Shown here piece after piece: positions 26,960 to 36,475 of a stretch of DNA of 64,000 bases (position 1 is the stretch's first letter; each line of letters starts with the position of its first letter). The position numbers and the translations under genes are program-made. The stretch lies in assembly GCA_947487895.1 (NCBI GenBank), contig CANKYF010000006.1, positions 124,001-188,000 of the forward strand, read 5' to 3'. Source of the DNA: an uncultured Flavobacteriaceae bacterium. GTDB taxonomy: Bacteria; Bacteroidota; Bacteroidia; Flavobacteriales; Flavobacteriaceae. The notes below the pieces were generated by a model that saw nothing but the letters and a program-made list of their open reading frames with translations, was not told the origin of the DNA and searched no databases.

Positions 26960-29900
26960 ATGAATTTAAAAATTAAACTAACTCTTATTACAATATTGTT
27001 CTTCAATATTGTATTGATTGCCCAGAGTGGAAATACTGTAAAAGGGTCAGTTGTCTCTGCAACAGATAATATTCCCATTCCTGGTGTAAATGTTATAGTG
27101 GTAAATTCAAAAAAAGGAACCACAACAGATTTTGACGGAAATTATCAAATTCAAGTTAATAAAGGGGATGTGCTACAATTCTCTTATGTTGGTTATAAAA
27201 ACCAAACAGTAATAGTAAGTGATCAAACAACAATAAATGTTTCATTAACAGAAGATTTAGCACAACTTGATGAAGTAGTAGTTGTGGGGTATGGAACACA
27301 GAAAAAATCTCATCTTACTGGAGCTATATCTAAAGTAGTAAATGAAAGTTTAGACCAAATAGCAGTAGCTAGGGTCGATGATGCCCTTATTGGTCAAGTA
27401 TCTGGTGTAAATATTCAATCTACCAATGCAGAAGCGGGTGGAGCACCAACTATTACTATTAGAGGTGTAGGTTCAATAACTGGAACAGCAGGTCCAGCTA
27501 TTGTTGTTGATGGTATAATAGTAGATTCTGATTTCCTTGGTAATTTAGATATGAACGATGTAGAATCTTTCGAGATTTTAAAGGATGCAGCATCTGCTGC
27601 TATTTATGGTAGTGAAGGGGCTAATGGAGTTATTTTAATTACTACTAAGACAGGGAAAGAAGGAAAAGCAAAATTTAATTATGACACATATACGGGGTAT
27701 AAATCAGCTTTTGGGAGTGATGATTATAGGAGAAATGCTACCGAGTGGGCCGCTAAAGAATTGGCTGAAACTGGTTCCATTTCTAATAGTAACTTGTACG
27801 CACTAAAACTAATAGAAGTAACAGGTATTGATAGAGATTGGCAAGATGTTTTCTTTGATGGAGGTTTCATTACAAGTCACTCGCTTTCTGCTAGAGGTGG
27901 CACTAAAGACACAAAATATAGTGTGGCTTTAAGATATCTTCATGATGAAGGTGTTGTGATAACAGATGACTACAAGGTATATTCTGCAAAATTGAAAGTA
28001 GATTCCAAATTAACCGATAAGCTTAAATTTGGATTAAGTGCTACACCTTCTTATTCAAAACAAAGACGCTTACCTACATCTATACATAATCCGATAAGAC
28101 AATCTCCTTGGTTACCTATTTATCATACAGCAGAAACGCTTCAGTTTATAGATAGAGATGCGTATCCAAATGTTGGGATAGGAGATTATTTTAGAGAAGA
28201 TCATTTAGATGAGTTGGATATAAATGGAGATGGTAGTACTAGAACACCTCGTACCTCTGGAGATCAAAATCCATATGCGCAATATGTTGAAAGGGAGCAT
28301 TTTGAGTATAAGACGAAAATAATAGGTTCTACTTATTTGAGTTATAAAATTTTAGATGGTTTAACAGCAAAAACAAGTTTTGGTGTTACTTTAGAAGACG
28401 AAAAAAGAACAAGATGGGATGGTACTAAACACCATCATTCAAACCCAGCAGCTTACGAATTAAGAAATAGATTTAGATCCAGGTTGATTTCAGACAATAC
28501 CTTGTCTTATAATAAACAAATAGATAATCATGAAATTGGTCTTTTAGCGGGGGCTACATTTCAGAAGAGAAATGATGAAATAAATACTGTTAATGGTTCT
28601 GGATATTCTAGTGATTTGCTTAAAAACTTACAAGGGGCAACAACTATTACCAAACCAGCAGATAGTGAGATCAATCTTAAAATTAGAAAGATTGGTTATT
28701 TTGGGAGGTTTACTTATGCTTACGCAGATAAATACTTATTTAATGCTTCAATTAGACGAGATGGAAGTTCGGTTTTTGGTGTAGATTCTAAGTGGGGTAA
28801 TTTTCCATCAGTATCTGTAGGGTGGAATGCACACAATGAAAATTTCTTAAGTGATAGTGATTTTTTAAGTAAATTAAAGTTTAGAGCTAGTTGGGGTCTT
28901 ACAGGTTCAGAAAACTTTAACGTAGGAGATGGTTTAACTAATACCTGGCCTTATTTGGCACTTTTGCAAAGTACCAATGCTGTTACAGATAGTGGTGCTA
29001 TTGCTCCAGGTTTTTCTCCAAGAAATATTGCCAATGCATTATTACAATGGGAAGCTTCAGAACAGTTTAATCCTGGTATAGATTTTGGGTTTTTTAACAA
29101 TAGAATAACAGGGTCATTAGACTACTATGTAAAAACCAGTGATAACTTATTGTTAAATCAAGATGTATCTTATGTTACTGGATTTGGAGCAGGAATTGTA
29201 AATAAAGGAAAAGTAGAAAATAGAGGATGGGAATTGGAGTTAAGAACTAATAATATTTCTACAGAAAAATTTAGATGGTCAACAACATTAATAGCATCGA
29301 CCAATAAAAATGAGTTACTTGATTTTGGTAACGATAATGGGAACTTAGGAGTAGATGGATTTGATAGAAATAGCCAATGGATAAACTTGGTTGGCAATCC
29401 AATTTCCTCTTTTTATGGTTTTGTTGCAGATACTGAAATATCAACTGAATATTGGGATACGCCTTATAACCGAATTAATGGACAACCTGAGGACATTATT
29501 GTTAAAGATTTAAATGGAGATGGTTTAATTACAGATGATGATAAGACCATTTTAGGAGATCCTTATCCAGATATCGTTTGGAGTTTTACCAATGAATTTA
29601 AATTTGGGAATTTAGATTTTTCTTTTATGATTCAAGGAAGCCAAGGAGGGCAAATAAGAAACGTTGGAGATCAATATTTCTATCATTTTAGTGGAGCTAC
29701 TTTAGATGGTGCTCCAGAAGCGTTAGTCGCTAATGGAACAATTCCTGATGTTTCTTTCCTTCAGCCAAAGATTTTTACAGATGATATTGTTCAAAATTCA
29801 GGATATTTTTCATTACGTAATGTAAATATCGGTTATAACTTACCAGAGGATGTTGTCTCAAAATTTGGACTTTCATCATTACGATTATATGCTTCTGGTC

Positions 29901-30049
29901 AGAATTTAATTTATATCACTTCTGATGATTATCATGGTTTTAATCCAGAGTTTATTGATAATAATAATACACCTATAACTTATGGCTCTCAAAGAGCAGG
30001 TACACCTTTATTTAGTACTTACTCAGTTGGTTTGAACCTAAATTTTTAA
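26960..30049 (+). CDS. susC: SusC-family TonB-dependent outer-membrane transporter (alginate oligosaccharides)
   Basis: SusC-type porins import glycans in complex with a SusD lid. The 1029-residue protein has a signal peptide (LTLITILFFNIVLIAQ), a carboxypeptidase-D-like regulatory domain (VKGSVVSATDNIPIPGVNVI), the TonB-box/junction region QLDEVVVVGYGTQKK, a plug (VSGVNIQSTNAEAGGAPTI, GVGSITGTAGPAIVVDG) and a 22-strand barrel ending in a terminal Phe (SVGLNLNF). It has its own regulated promoter. susD follows after 18 bp. Alginate specificity is inferred from the neighbouring lyases. Confidence 0.95.
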   Translation: MNLKIKLTLITILFFNIVLIAQSGNTVKGSVVSATDNIPIPGVNVIVVNSKKGTTTDFDGNYQIQVNKGDVLQFSYVGYKNQTVIVSDQTTINVSLTEDLAQLDEVVVVGYGTQKKSHLTGAISKVVNESLDQIAVARVDDALIGQVSGVNIQSTNAEAGGAPTITIRGVGSITGTAGPAIVVDGIIVDSDFLGNLDMNDVESFEILKDAASAAIYGSEGANGVILITTKTGKEGKAKFNYDTYTGYKSAFGSDDYRRNATEWAAKELAETGSISNSNLYALKLIEVTGIDRDWQDVFFDGGFITSHSLSARGGTKDTKYSVALRYLHDEGVVITDDYKVYSAKLKVDSKLTDKLKFGLSATPSYSKQRRLPTSIHNPIRQSPWLPIYHTAETLQFIDRDAYPNVGIGDYFREDHLDELDINGDGSTRTPRTSGDQNPYAQYVEREHFEYKTKIIGSTYLSYKILDGLTAKTSFGVTLEDEKRTRWDGTKHHHSNPAAYELRNRFRSRLISDNTLSYNKQIDNHEIGLLAGATFQKRNDEINTVNGSGYSSDLLKNLQGATTITKPADSEINLKIRKIGYFGRFTYAYADKYLFNASIRRDGSSVFGVDSKWGNFPSVSVGWNAHNENFLSDSDFLSKLKFRASWGLTGSENFNVGDGLTNTWPYLALLQSTNAVTDSGAIAPGFSPRNIANALLQWEASEQFNPGIDFGFFNNRITGSLDYYVKTSDNLLLNQDVSYVTGFGAGIVNKGKVENRGWELELRTNNISTEKFRWSTTLIASTNKNELLDFGNDNGNLGVDGFDRNSQWINLVGNPISSFYGFVADTEISTEYWDTPYNRINGQPEDIIVKDLNGDGLITDDDKTILGDPYPDIVWSFTNEFKFGNLDFSFMIQGSQGGQIRNVGDQYFYHFSGATLDGAPEALVANGTIPDVSFLQPKIFTDDIVQNSGYFSLRNVNIGYNLPEDVVSKFGLSSLRLYASGQNLIYITSDDYHGFNPEFIDNNNTPITYGSQRAGTPLFSTYSVGLNLNF

Positions 30050-30067
30050 CATAAAAAAGAAGTAATC

Positions 30068-31615
30068 ATGAAATATTTAAAAAATATAAAATATTTAATT
30101 GTTGTATTAACAGGAATGATGCTTATTTCTTGTGATGCAGATGAGTTTTTAAACCCACTGCCAGATACGGCTATTGCTGCTGAAGGTTTCTTTCAATCAG
30201 ACGAAGATGTATTGGCTGGAATTTATGGAATTTATGATGCCATACAAGGGGTTAATGAAAATAGACCAAATTCAACTAATAACTCAACTTTTAATAGAGG
30301 AATACAGTTTGAGTATCTTTTGACTGAGCATCGCTCAGACAATACAAGAAGTGCTACACTAGAAGGCTCAAGAGCTGACTTTCATAGATATGTAACAGAT
30401 GCAAATAACATACAATCAGAAGATTATTATCAATCTATGTATGAGATTATTTTTAGAGCAAATAGTGTTATTAGTTATATAGATGCTGCAGATCCAGCAA
30501 ACATTGCAAAATATACAGCTGAAGCTAAATTTTTAAGAGCCTATGCTTATTTTAATTTAGTTAGACTGTATGGAAGTGATAATGATGCTATAGGTGGAGT
30601 GCCATTGGTAACTGCCGTGGCAGAATCCAATGAAGATGAACTACTCTTTACCAGAGAGACTAAATCTGTAGTGTATGGACAAATAGTAGCAGACTTACAA
30701 GAAGCAGTCAATAATTTAGATAACAGCTATAAAGCTAGAGCTTCAAAAGCGGCAGCACAAGGCATTTTAGCAAAAGTGTATTTATCGCAACCAACACCTA
30801 ACTATACTGGAGCTAAAGATTTATGTGAGGCTATTATAGCAGAAGGGAGTTTTAGTTTACAAACAGATTTTAACGATGTATTTTACAATGAAATGAATAG
30901 CGAAGTTATGTTTGTTATTCGATATGAGTTTGCAGAACCAAATGAAAGTCAAGGGTTTTCATCTGAATTTACCTCTTTTATACGTCAAGGTAGACAAGAT
31001 GGGTTAAACATTGTTAACCCTAATTTGGTAGCTGCTTTTAATGAGAACGGAGGAAACAGAACAGCGGTTTCATATATTGCTTTTGGCGATGATGCAGAAT
31101 TAACTGACCCTGATACAGGATTGCCTGCACCACAAGAGGCCGAAGTGGCAAAGTTTTTACCTCAAGGCACTGATTTTGATAACCCAGATTTCCCTTATGG
31201 TACTAATGCGCGCCTTGCAGGTAACGATTGGATTGTATTACGTTATGCAGATGTGTTGTTGATGCATGTAGAAGCAATTATGGCAGGTACAGGTGCAGCT
31301 AATACTACAGATGCACTAAGCTCATTCAACGCTGTTAGAAATCGTGCTGGTTTAGCTAATGATGCTGATGGTGTGATAACACAAGAGGAATTGTTACTAG
31401 AAAGAAGAGTAGAATTAGCTTTTGAAAATCAGCGATTCTTCGATTTGTTAAGATTTGGAGTTGCTGATGCTGTATTGCAAAATCATTCTGCAGAAGATAA
31501 TGATGAAGATATAACAGTTTACCCTAGCTACAATGCTAGAACCTTATTGTTACCAATTCCATCTAGAGAAATTAATTTAAGCAAGGGTCTTTTAAATCAA
31601 AATCCTGGTTATTAA
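30068..31615 (+). CDS. susD: SusD/RagB-family surface glycan-binding lipoprotein
   Basis: SusD proteins cap the SusC channel and bind the glycan. A lipoprotein signal ends in LISC, followed by acidic residues (DADEF) typical of surface-exported Bacteroidota lipoproteins. TPR-like helices carry AEAKFLRAYAYFNLVRLYG (about residues 153-171), the most conserved block of the family. The C-terminal part has the LEERRVELAFENQRFFDLLR type motif (LLERRVELAFENQRFFDLLR in this protein). The length of 515 is usual. It lies 18 bp after susC and 21 bp before a PKD lipoprotein. Confidence 0.95.
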   Translation: MKYLKNIKYLIVVLTGMMLISCDADEFLNPLPDTAIAAEGFFQSDEDVLAGIYGIYDAIQGVNENRPNSTNNSTFNRGIQFEYLLTEHRSDNTRSATLEGSRADFHRYVTDANNIQSEDYYQSMYEIIFRANSVISYIDAADPANIAKYTAEAKFLRAYAYFNLVRLYGSDNDAIGGVPLVTAVAESNEDELLFTRETKSVVYGQIVADLQEAVNNLDNSYKARASKAAAQGILAKVYLSQPTPNYTGAKDLCEAIIAEGSFSLQTDFNDVFYNEMNSEVMFVIRYEFAEPNESQGFSSEFTSFIRQGRQDGLNIVNPNLVAAFNENGGNRTAVSYIAFGDDAELTDPDTGLPAPQEAEVAKFLPQGTDFDNPDFPYGTNARLAGNDWIVLRYADVLLMHVEAIMAGTGAANTTDALSSFNAVRNRAGLANDADGVITQEELLLERRVELAFENQRFFDLLRFGVADAVLQNHSAEDNDEDITVYPSYNARTLLLPIPSREINLSKGLLNQNPGY

Positions 31616-31636
31616 TAACATAAAAAAATAGAAAAC

Positions 31637-32617
31637 ATGAAACAGCAGAAATTAAATGCTTTAAAAAACACTATGTGTTTAGTGTTAGCTCTATTAGTCA
31701 TAACTTTCGTGGTAAGTTGTGAAGAAGCTTTTGAGTTTGATTTACCAGATACTGGTTCTATACCTGATCTCACTTTGCCAGAAGCGAACTTTAGCTATAC
31801 TCCAAATCCAGAGAATTTTAGAATTGTTTCATTTACCAATGAATCTAATGAATCTACAAAATATTTATGGGATTTTGGCGAAGGCGTAGTATGTGAAGAA
31901 GAGAATGGTGTTATTGTCTGTGGTACAGAATCTACTTCAACAGATAAAGATGTTGCGTTTGTAAGATTTGATGCAGGTGAAGGTGATTACGAGGTAACAT
32001 TAACAGCGCTTGACGCAAATGATGCATCAGGAACTAATACACAAATTGTAGAGATAAGGGATGTATTTGTTCCTATTAATCCAATAATTGAAAATGGTGA
32101 TATGGAAACAGGTTTTACCCCTAGTTGGAATATGGAAAAATTTACAGATGGAAAAACAACCCCTCCTAATACATCTAGTGATGGATCCTTTTTAGATTAT
32201 GATGGTGTTGATACCGGTTCAAAAACAAAAGGTATGAAGTTTGCGGCTGGCACTTCTAACCCTGCAGATCCTGGAAATAGAAGATATGCCTATCAACCAA
32301 TAAGAGTATCTGAGACAACAGCAGATCGTACGGTTAAGTATATTGTTGAGTATGAATATGCTATAAAAGTCGCGGCTGCCCCAGGAAGTAATATAACCGT
32401 GCAAATTTTAGATGGTCATTTTGATGATGGAAAAGATGCTCTAGCAGCAAATGTTTTAACAACATCTGTAGCTGATGAACTTTTAGGTAAAGGGGTGTTT
32501 ACAACGGTAAAAAAAGAGTTTACTTCTAATGCAAGTGGTTTAATTTCTATTTGGATTTCAGGTGAGACAACCCAAGATGCGTATATAGACAATGTTAAAG
32601 TGTATCCAAAACCATAA
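31637..32617 (+). CDS. PKD-domain surface lipoprotein, probable alginate-binding protein
   Basis: A lipoprotein signal (VLALLVITFVVSC, then EEAFEF) precedes a PKD-like Ig domain (residues about 47-145, with TKYLWDFGEG as the family WDFGDG motif). The last 180 residues form a second domain beginning NPIIENGDME and ending AYIDNVKVYPKP. That domain is homologous to the C-terminus of the next gene and resembles a carbohydrate-binding jelly roll. The position after SusD is where surface glycan-binding proteins normally sit. Ligand binding is inferred, not shown. Confidence 0.85.
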   Translation: MKQQKLNALKNTMCLVLALLVITFVVSCEEAFEFDLPDTGSIPDLTLPEANFSYTPNPENFRIVSFTNESNESTKYLWDFGEGVVCEEENGVIVCGTESTSTDKDVAFVRFDAGEGDYEVTLTALDANDASGTNTQIVEIRDVFVPINPIIENGDMETGFTPSWNMEKFTDGKTTPPNTSSDGSFLDYDGVDTGSKTKGMKFAAGTSNPADPGNRRYAYQPIRVSETTADRTVKYIVEYEYAIKVAAAPGSNITVQILDGHFDDGKDALAANVLTTSVADELLGKGVFTTVKKEFTSNASGLISIWISGETTQDAYIDNVKVYPKP

Positions 32618-32635
32618 CTAAACAAAATATAAATT

Positions 32636-34402
32636 ATGAATTTATTAAGAAAAGGAATATTTGCCTTACTACTAATAGGACTTATAGTCTCATCATGTAA
32701 CGATGATGACACGATAGTAGCTCCTGATGAAGGCAACGGAGGTACGGGACTTACAGAGATTACATTTCCAAGTCATGCTATAACTGTCAAAATTGAGGAT
32801 GGAGACGGAACTATAGTTAATGTGCGTCCACAAGGTTTAGGGGTTACTTCTTATGTAGTAGATTTTGGAGACCCAAATAGCACAGATGATGTTATAACGA
32901 TTACAGAAGATGCTGGTACAGCTACTTATGATTATCCTAATAATATTGAAGAAGAGACTTATACAATAACGGTTACTGCAAAATCTGATAAGGGTTTCGC
33001 TGATGTTGTTCAAACTAGAAATGTAATAGTGAAGCATGAACTTACTGCTCTATCTTCGGCACCTTTATCACCAACTATACTTGATGAAAATGTATATGCT
33101 GTTTTTAGTGATGGTATTGAAATTGATGGCGCTTTTACTGCCTATACAAACAAATTGTCAAGCTCTAATTTTGATGATAATGATGCAGAGTATAATGAAG
33201 TAGAAGTTGGGGAAATAAAAAATAAAGTAATTCAATATTCTAGGCTTCACGGTACTACTGCTGCATCTATTACTTTTGACCCTGCTATTGTTATTGCAGA
33301 TGTTTTTGGGACAGATGCTTCTGCTGATTATATGCACTTAGACCTTCATTCTATTCATGAAATAGGTGTTGATAAAGTAAAAATAACAATGGGAGGTAAA
33401 ACTTTTGAGCAAACTTTAGAAAATGATATGTGGACAGGTGTAGATATTGATTTTGCTTCTGAAGGGATTACTCAAATAGATGAAATAACATTAGAATTAG
33501 GTACAGGAGGCACTGCAAATAATGAGGCAACTCTTAATGTAGATAACATTTATCTTTACAGAGAACCACTTTCAGTCCCTGATTTCACTTTTGATGATGT
33601 AGCTAGTGATTATGATGTTACATTTACAGATGCTTCTTTACTCGCAACCAGTTATAGTTGGGATTTTGGAGATGGCATAGGTAGCTCAACAGATGCAAAT
33701 CCAACATATAGTTATACTGATGATGGTGTGGAAAGAACGTATATGGTAACGTTAACAACCACAAATTTTATAAACAAACCAACTTCTATTACAAAAGAAG
33801 TTATCGTTGGTGGACCAGCTGGCCCTCTTAATCCTGAAATTCTTAAAGGTGATTTTGAACGTGAAGGAGGTGCATCTTCTGATGATACTAATATTAGAAA
33901 TGCATGGAAAATATCAACCACAGGGAATAGTAACCCATTTGGCACTAGTTCTGATGGTTCTTGTATAGACTATGAGGGAACTTTAGGTTCTAAAACAAGA
34001 GGAGCAAAATGGTCAGGTAGCCAAAGTGCGAATCCTGATGGTACTGCTGTGCCTGGTGATACTAGATATGCATACCAGGCAGTTACATTAAGCCCTAATG
34101 AGGATTACATTTTTGAATATGAATATGCTATAAAAACAGGAGGGGCTGAAACTAACAGTATAGTTGCGTCAATTTTAAATGGCCATTTTAGTAATAGTGC
34201 AGATGCTGTTGCTAGTAATGCTTTGGTAAAGCATGTTGGTACTGAGGCAAAAGGAAAATTTTCAGACAATTCTTGTTCAGGGGGTACAACAATGAAACTT
34301 CAGTTTAGATCTAATTCTGTAGGTGAAGTTGCTATATTTATATACGCAGTAACTGATGTAGACGCTTGGATAGATAATGTTAAAGTATATCCAGCTCAAT
34401 AA
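32636..34402 (+). CDS. Multidomain PKD surface lipoprotein, probable alginate-binding protein
   Basis: The signal ends in LIVSSC followed by NDDD, a good surface-export signal for lipoproteins. The order is: an Ig/PKD-like domain (about 35-135), a beta-sandwich middle (about 140-310, ending NNEATLNVDNIYLY), a clear PKD domain (SYSWDFGDGIG near residue 342) and a C-terminal domain (NPEILKGDFE to AWIDNVKVYPAQ) shared with the preceding protein. At 588 residues it may extend far from the cell. The 18 bp gap places it in the sus operon. Its role as a binding protein is inferred. Confidence 0.85.
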   Translation: MNLLRKGIFALLLIGLIVSSCNDDDTIVAPDEGNGGTGLTEITFPSHAITVKIEDGDGTIVNVRPQGLGVTSYVVDFGDPNSTDDVITITEDAGTATYDYPNNIEEETYTITVTAKSDKGFADVVQTRNVIVKHELTALSSAPLSPTILDENVYAVFSDGIEIDGAFTAYTNKLSSSNFDDNDAEYNEVEVGEIKNKVIQYSRLHGTTAASITFDPAIVIADVFGTDASADYMHLDLHSIHEIGVDKVKITMGGKTFEQTLENDMWTGVDIDFASEGITQIDEITLELGTGGTANNEATLNVDNIYLYREPLSVPDFTFDDVASDYDVTFTDASLLATSYSWDFGDGIGSSTDANPTYSYTDDGVERTYMVTLTTTNFINKPTSITKEVIVGGPAGPLNPEILKGDFEREGGASSDDTNIRNAWKISTTGNSNPFGTSSDGSCIDYEGTLGSKTRGAKWSGSQSANPDGTAVPGDTRYAYQAVTLSPNEDYIFEYEYAIKTGGAETNSIVASILNGHFSNSADAVASNALVKHVGTEAKGKFSDNSCSGGTTMKLQFRSNSVGEVAIFIYAVTDVDAWIDNVKVYPAQ

Positions 34403-34410
34403 TTATTATT

Positions 34411-35331
34411 ATGAAAAACTTCCGAAGAAAAATATTGTTAATTGGATTAATATTCTTTCTATCTGTTAACGCTACTTCTCAAAACAAGAAAAGTAGCGTT
34501 ACAGAATCGGATGTGAAAATTGAAAAAAAGCATAAAAAGAAAAAAAGGAAGAAAAAAGTTAAGCTGCCTAATATAGATTTAAGCCATTGGAAAGTAACAT
34601 TGCCCATAGCAAATAAAGAAGGTAAACCAATTGAAATTAGCCCGCCTGAAATATTAGATTTCGCAAATAACGAAGTAGCAAAACCCTATATGTATATAGA
34701 TTCTACAAAAGGAGCTATTGTTTTTCATGCAATGCCAACAGATTCTAAAACTAGAAACACAAAATATACTAGGTCTGAGTTAAGAGAGCAAATGGTACCA
34801 GGAGATAATAATACTAATTGGACATTTGCAGATGGAGCCTATATGAAAGGTAAATTAGCTATGGAAGCAACCACTAGAGATTCTGATGGAAAGTATCATA
34901 GAACTATTATTATGCAAATTCACGGGCGTTTAACAAATGAACAGCGCGATTTAATTGGAGAAGATGATAATAATGCACCGCCCATATTAAAAATTTATTG
35001 GGATAAAGGAAAGGTTAGAGTAAAAACCAAAGTGCTTAAAAATTTAAATGCTACTTATGAAGAGATGCTACATGAAGATGCTTGGGGTAACGATGATGGC
35101 TTTAATTTTGAACAGGAAGTGGGCTTTAACAAATTTACTTTAGAAGTAAAAGTGTCTGAAGGTAAAATGGTGATTGTTTTAAATGGTACAGAATTTAAGG
35201 TGTATAAAAGTATTCATATGAAAAAATGGGGCATTTTCGAAAACTATTTTAAAGCTGGTAATTATTTTCAAACCAGAGATAAAGGAGCTTTTTCTAAAGT
35301 AAGATTTTATGAACTAGAAGTAAGTCATTAA
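34411..35331 (+). CDS. Alginate lyase, polysaccharide lyase family 7 (secreted, Lys-rich linker)
   Basis: PL7 endolyases cut alginate by beta-elimination. All three family motifs are present: RSELR at 121-125, QIH at 169-171 and YFKAGNY at 279-285; QIH is usually linked to activity on guluronate-containing blocks. A signal peptide without lipobox (RRKILLIGLIFFLSVNATSQ) suggests a soluble exported enzyme. Residues 36-51 form a very basic linker (KIEKKHKKKKRKKKVK) before the catalytic jelly roll. It is paired with a second PL7 13 bp downstream, which has an acidic linker. Confidence 0.94.
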   Translation: MKNFRRKILLIGLIFFLSVNATSQNKKSSVTESDVKIEKKHKKKKRKKKVKLPNIDLSHWKVTLPIANKEGKPIEISPPEILDFANNEVAKPYMYIDSTKGAIVFHAMPTDSKTRNTKYTRSELREQMVPGDNNTNWTFADGAYMKGKLAMEATTRDSDGKYHRTIIMQIHGRLTNEQRDLIGEDDNNAPPILKIYWDKGKVRVKTKVLKNLNATYEEMLHEDAWGNDDGFNFEQEVGFNKFTLEVKVSEGKMVIVLNGTEFKVYKSIHMKKWGIFENYFKAGNYFQTRDKGAFSKVRFYELEVSH

Positions 35332-35344
35332 TAAATTATTAAGA

Positions 35345-36301
35345 ATGATTTTTTTAAATAAAATAATAGAGTTTCAATTTCAAATAAGAGTGTTAATGTT
35401 ATTCTCGCTATTGTTTGTGCTATCTTGTGGTAGTGATAGTCTCCCAGATAGTCCTGAGCCAAATGAAGATATTTCTATAGATGTTACTGAAGAAGAAGAA
35501 GAAGAAGAAGAAGAAGAGGAAGTCGAGGAAGAGGAATCGAATTATAAGTTGCCAAATATAAATTTAAATAATTGGAAGGTTACTTTACCAATAGGGAAGC
35601 CTACAGAAGTTGAACCACCAGAGATATTAGATTATGCAACTAATAAAACCTTGGAGCCTTTTTTTTATAATGATTCTGTAAACGGAGCATTGGTATTCCA
35701 TACATACCCAGGAGCATCAACAACTAATTCGTCTTATTCTAGAACCGAATTGCGTGAGCAAATGACACCAGGTAGCAATAGTACCAATTGGACTTTTAAA
35801 CAAGGAGGTAATATGAAAGGAAGGTTGCAAATGAGTGAAGTTTCAAAAGACAATAATGGAAAGTACCATAGAGCCATTATCATGCAAATTCATGGAAGGT
35901 TAACAAATGTCCAGAGAGATTTAATAGGTGAAGATGATAACAATGCACCACCAATGTTGAAGATTTATTGGAATTATGGGTATGTTAGGGTAAAAACAAA
36001 AGTATTAAAAGATTTAAATGCTTCAGAAACCGAAATTTTACACACAGATGCATGGGGAGATGATGACGGGCATACTTTTAATGAATATGTAGGTTTCAAT
36101 CCATTTAATTTAGAAGTAAAAGTAGAAGAAGGGAAAATGGAGGTTATTTTAAATGACAATGAAAAAGTAGTTTATAATGATATTCACATTCAAAAATGGG
36201 GTGTTTTTGAAAACTATTTTAAAGCGGGTAATTATTTAATTACTCAAGATGAAGGAGCATACGCAACAGTAAAGTACTATGATTTAGAGGTAACTCATTA
36301 G
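35345..36301 (+). CDS. Alginate lyase, polysaccharide lyase family 7 (lipoprotein, Glu-rich linker)
   Basis: This close paralogue of the preceding enzyme is anchored as a lipoprotein (VLMLFSLLFVLSC, Cys28). A disordered linker with 15 Glu in 16 residues (49-64) precedes the jelly roll. Motifs are RTELR at 133-137, QIH at 181-183 and YFKAGNY near the C-terminus, all intact. The catalytic domains of the two PL7s are very alike from KLPNI onward, pointing to a tandem duplication. I keep the first Met because a start at Met18 would remove the basic residues of the signal. It is the last gene of the sus operon. Confidence 0.93.
   Translation: MIFLNKIIEFQFQIRVLMLFSLLFVLSCGSDSLPDSPEPNEDISIDVTEEEEEEEEEEEVEEEESNYKLPNINLNNWKVTLPIGKPTEVEPPEILDYATNKTLEPFFYNDSVNGALVFHTYPGASTTNSSYSRTELREQMTPGSNSTNWTFKQGGNMKGRLQMSEVSKDNNGKYHRAIIMQIHGRLTNVQRDLIGEDDNNAPPMLKIYWNYGYVRVKTKVLKDLNASETEILHTDAWGDDDGHTFNEYVGFNPFNLEVKVEEGKMEVILNDNEKVVYNDIHIQKWGVFENYFKAGNYLITQDEGAYATVKYYDLEVTH
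35489..35515 (+). repeat. (GAA)9 microsatellite inside the PL7 linker
   Basis: Nine perfect GAA codons followed by GAG GAA encode the poly-Glu linker. A triplet tract can vary in length without breaking the frame. Confidence 0.9.
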
Positions 36302-36343
36302 TAAAGCTGTTAATAAGACCATTAAAAACTAGATTAAAAAGTA

Positions 36344-36394
36344 AAAAATGGTTTAACCATTTTTGTTAATTTTATCAAATTGGTTAGCCAATTT
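36344..36394. promoter_or_regulatory. Two operator-like palindromes upstream of gntR
   Basis: Site 1 (36344-36364) has arms AAAAATGGTT and AACCATTTTT around one base. Site 2 (36377-36394) has AAATTGG and CCAATTT around TTAG. Both hold the TGGT..ACCA or TTGGTT..CCAA core seen at the PL6 and susC promoters. They lie 80-130 bases before the regulator gene, consistent with autoregulation. No convincing -7/-33 pair is visible here. Confidence 0.6.
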
Positions 36395-36475
36395 AGAAAC
36401 AATGAGATTAAATATTAGAATAATAGTATAAAAGTGACTTTTTGAAGTTACTCTTAGTATAAATTTTGTAAGCAT

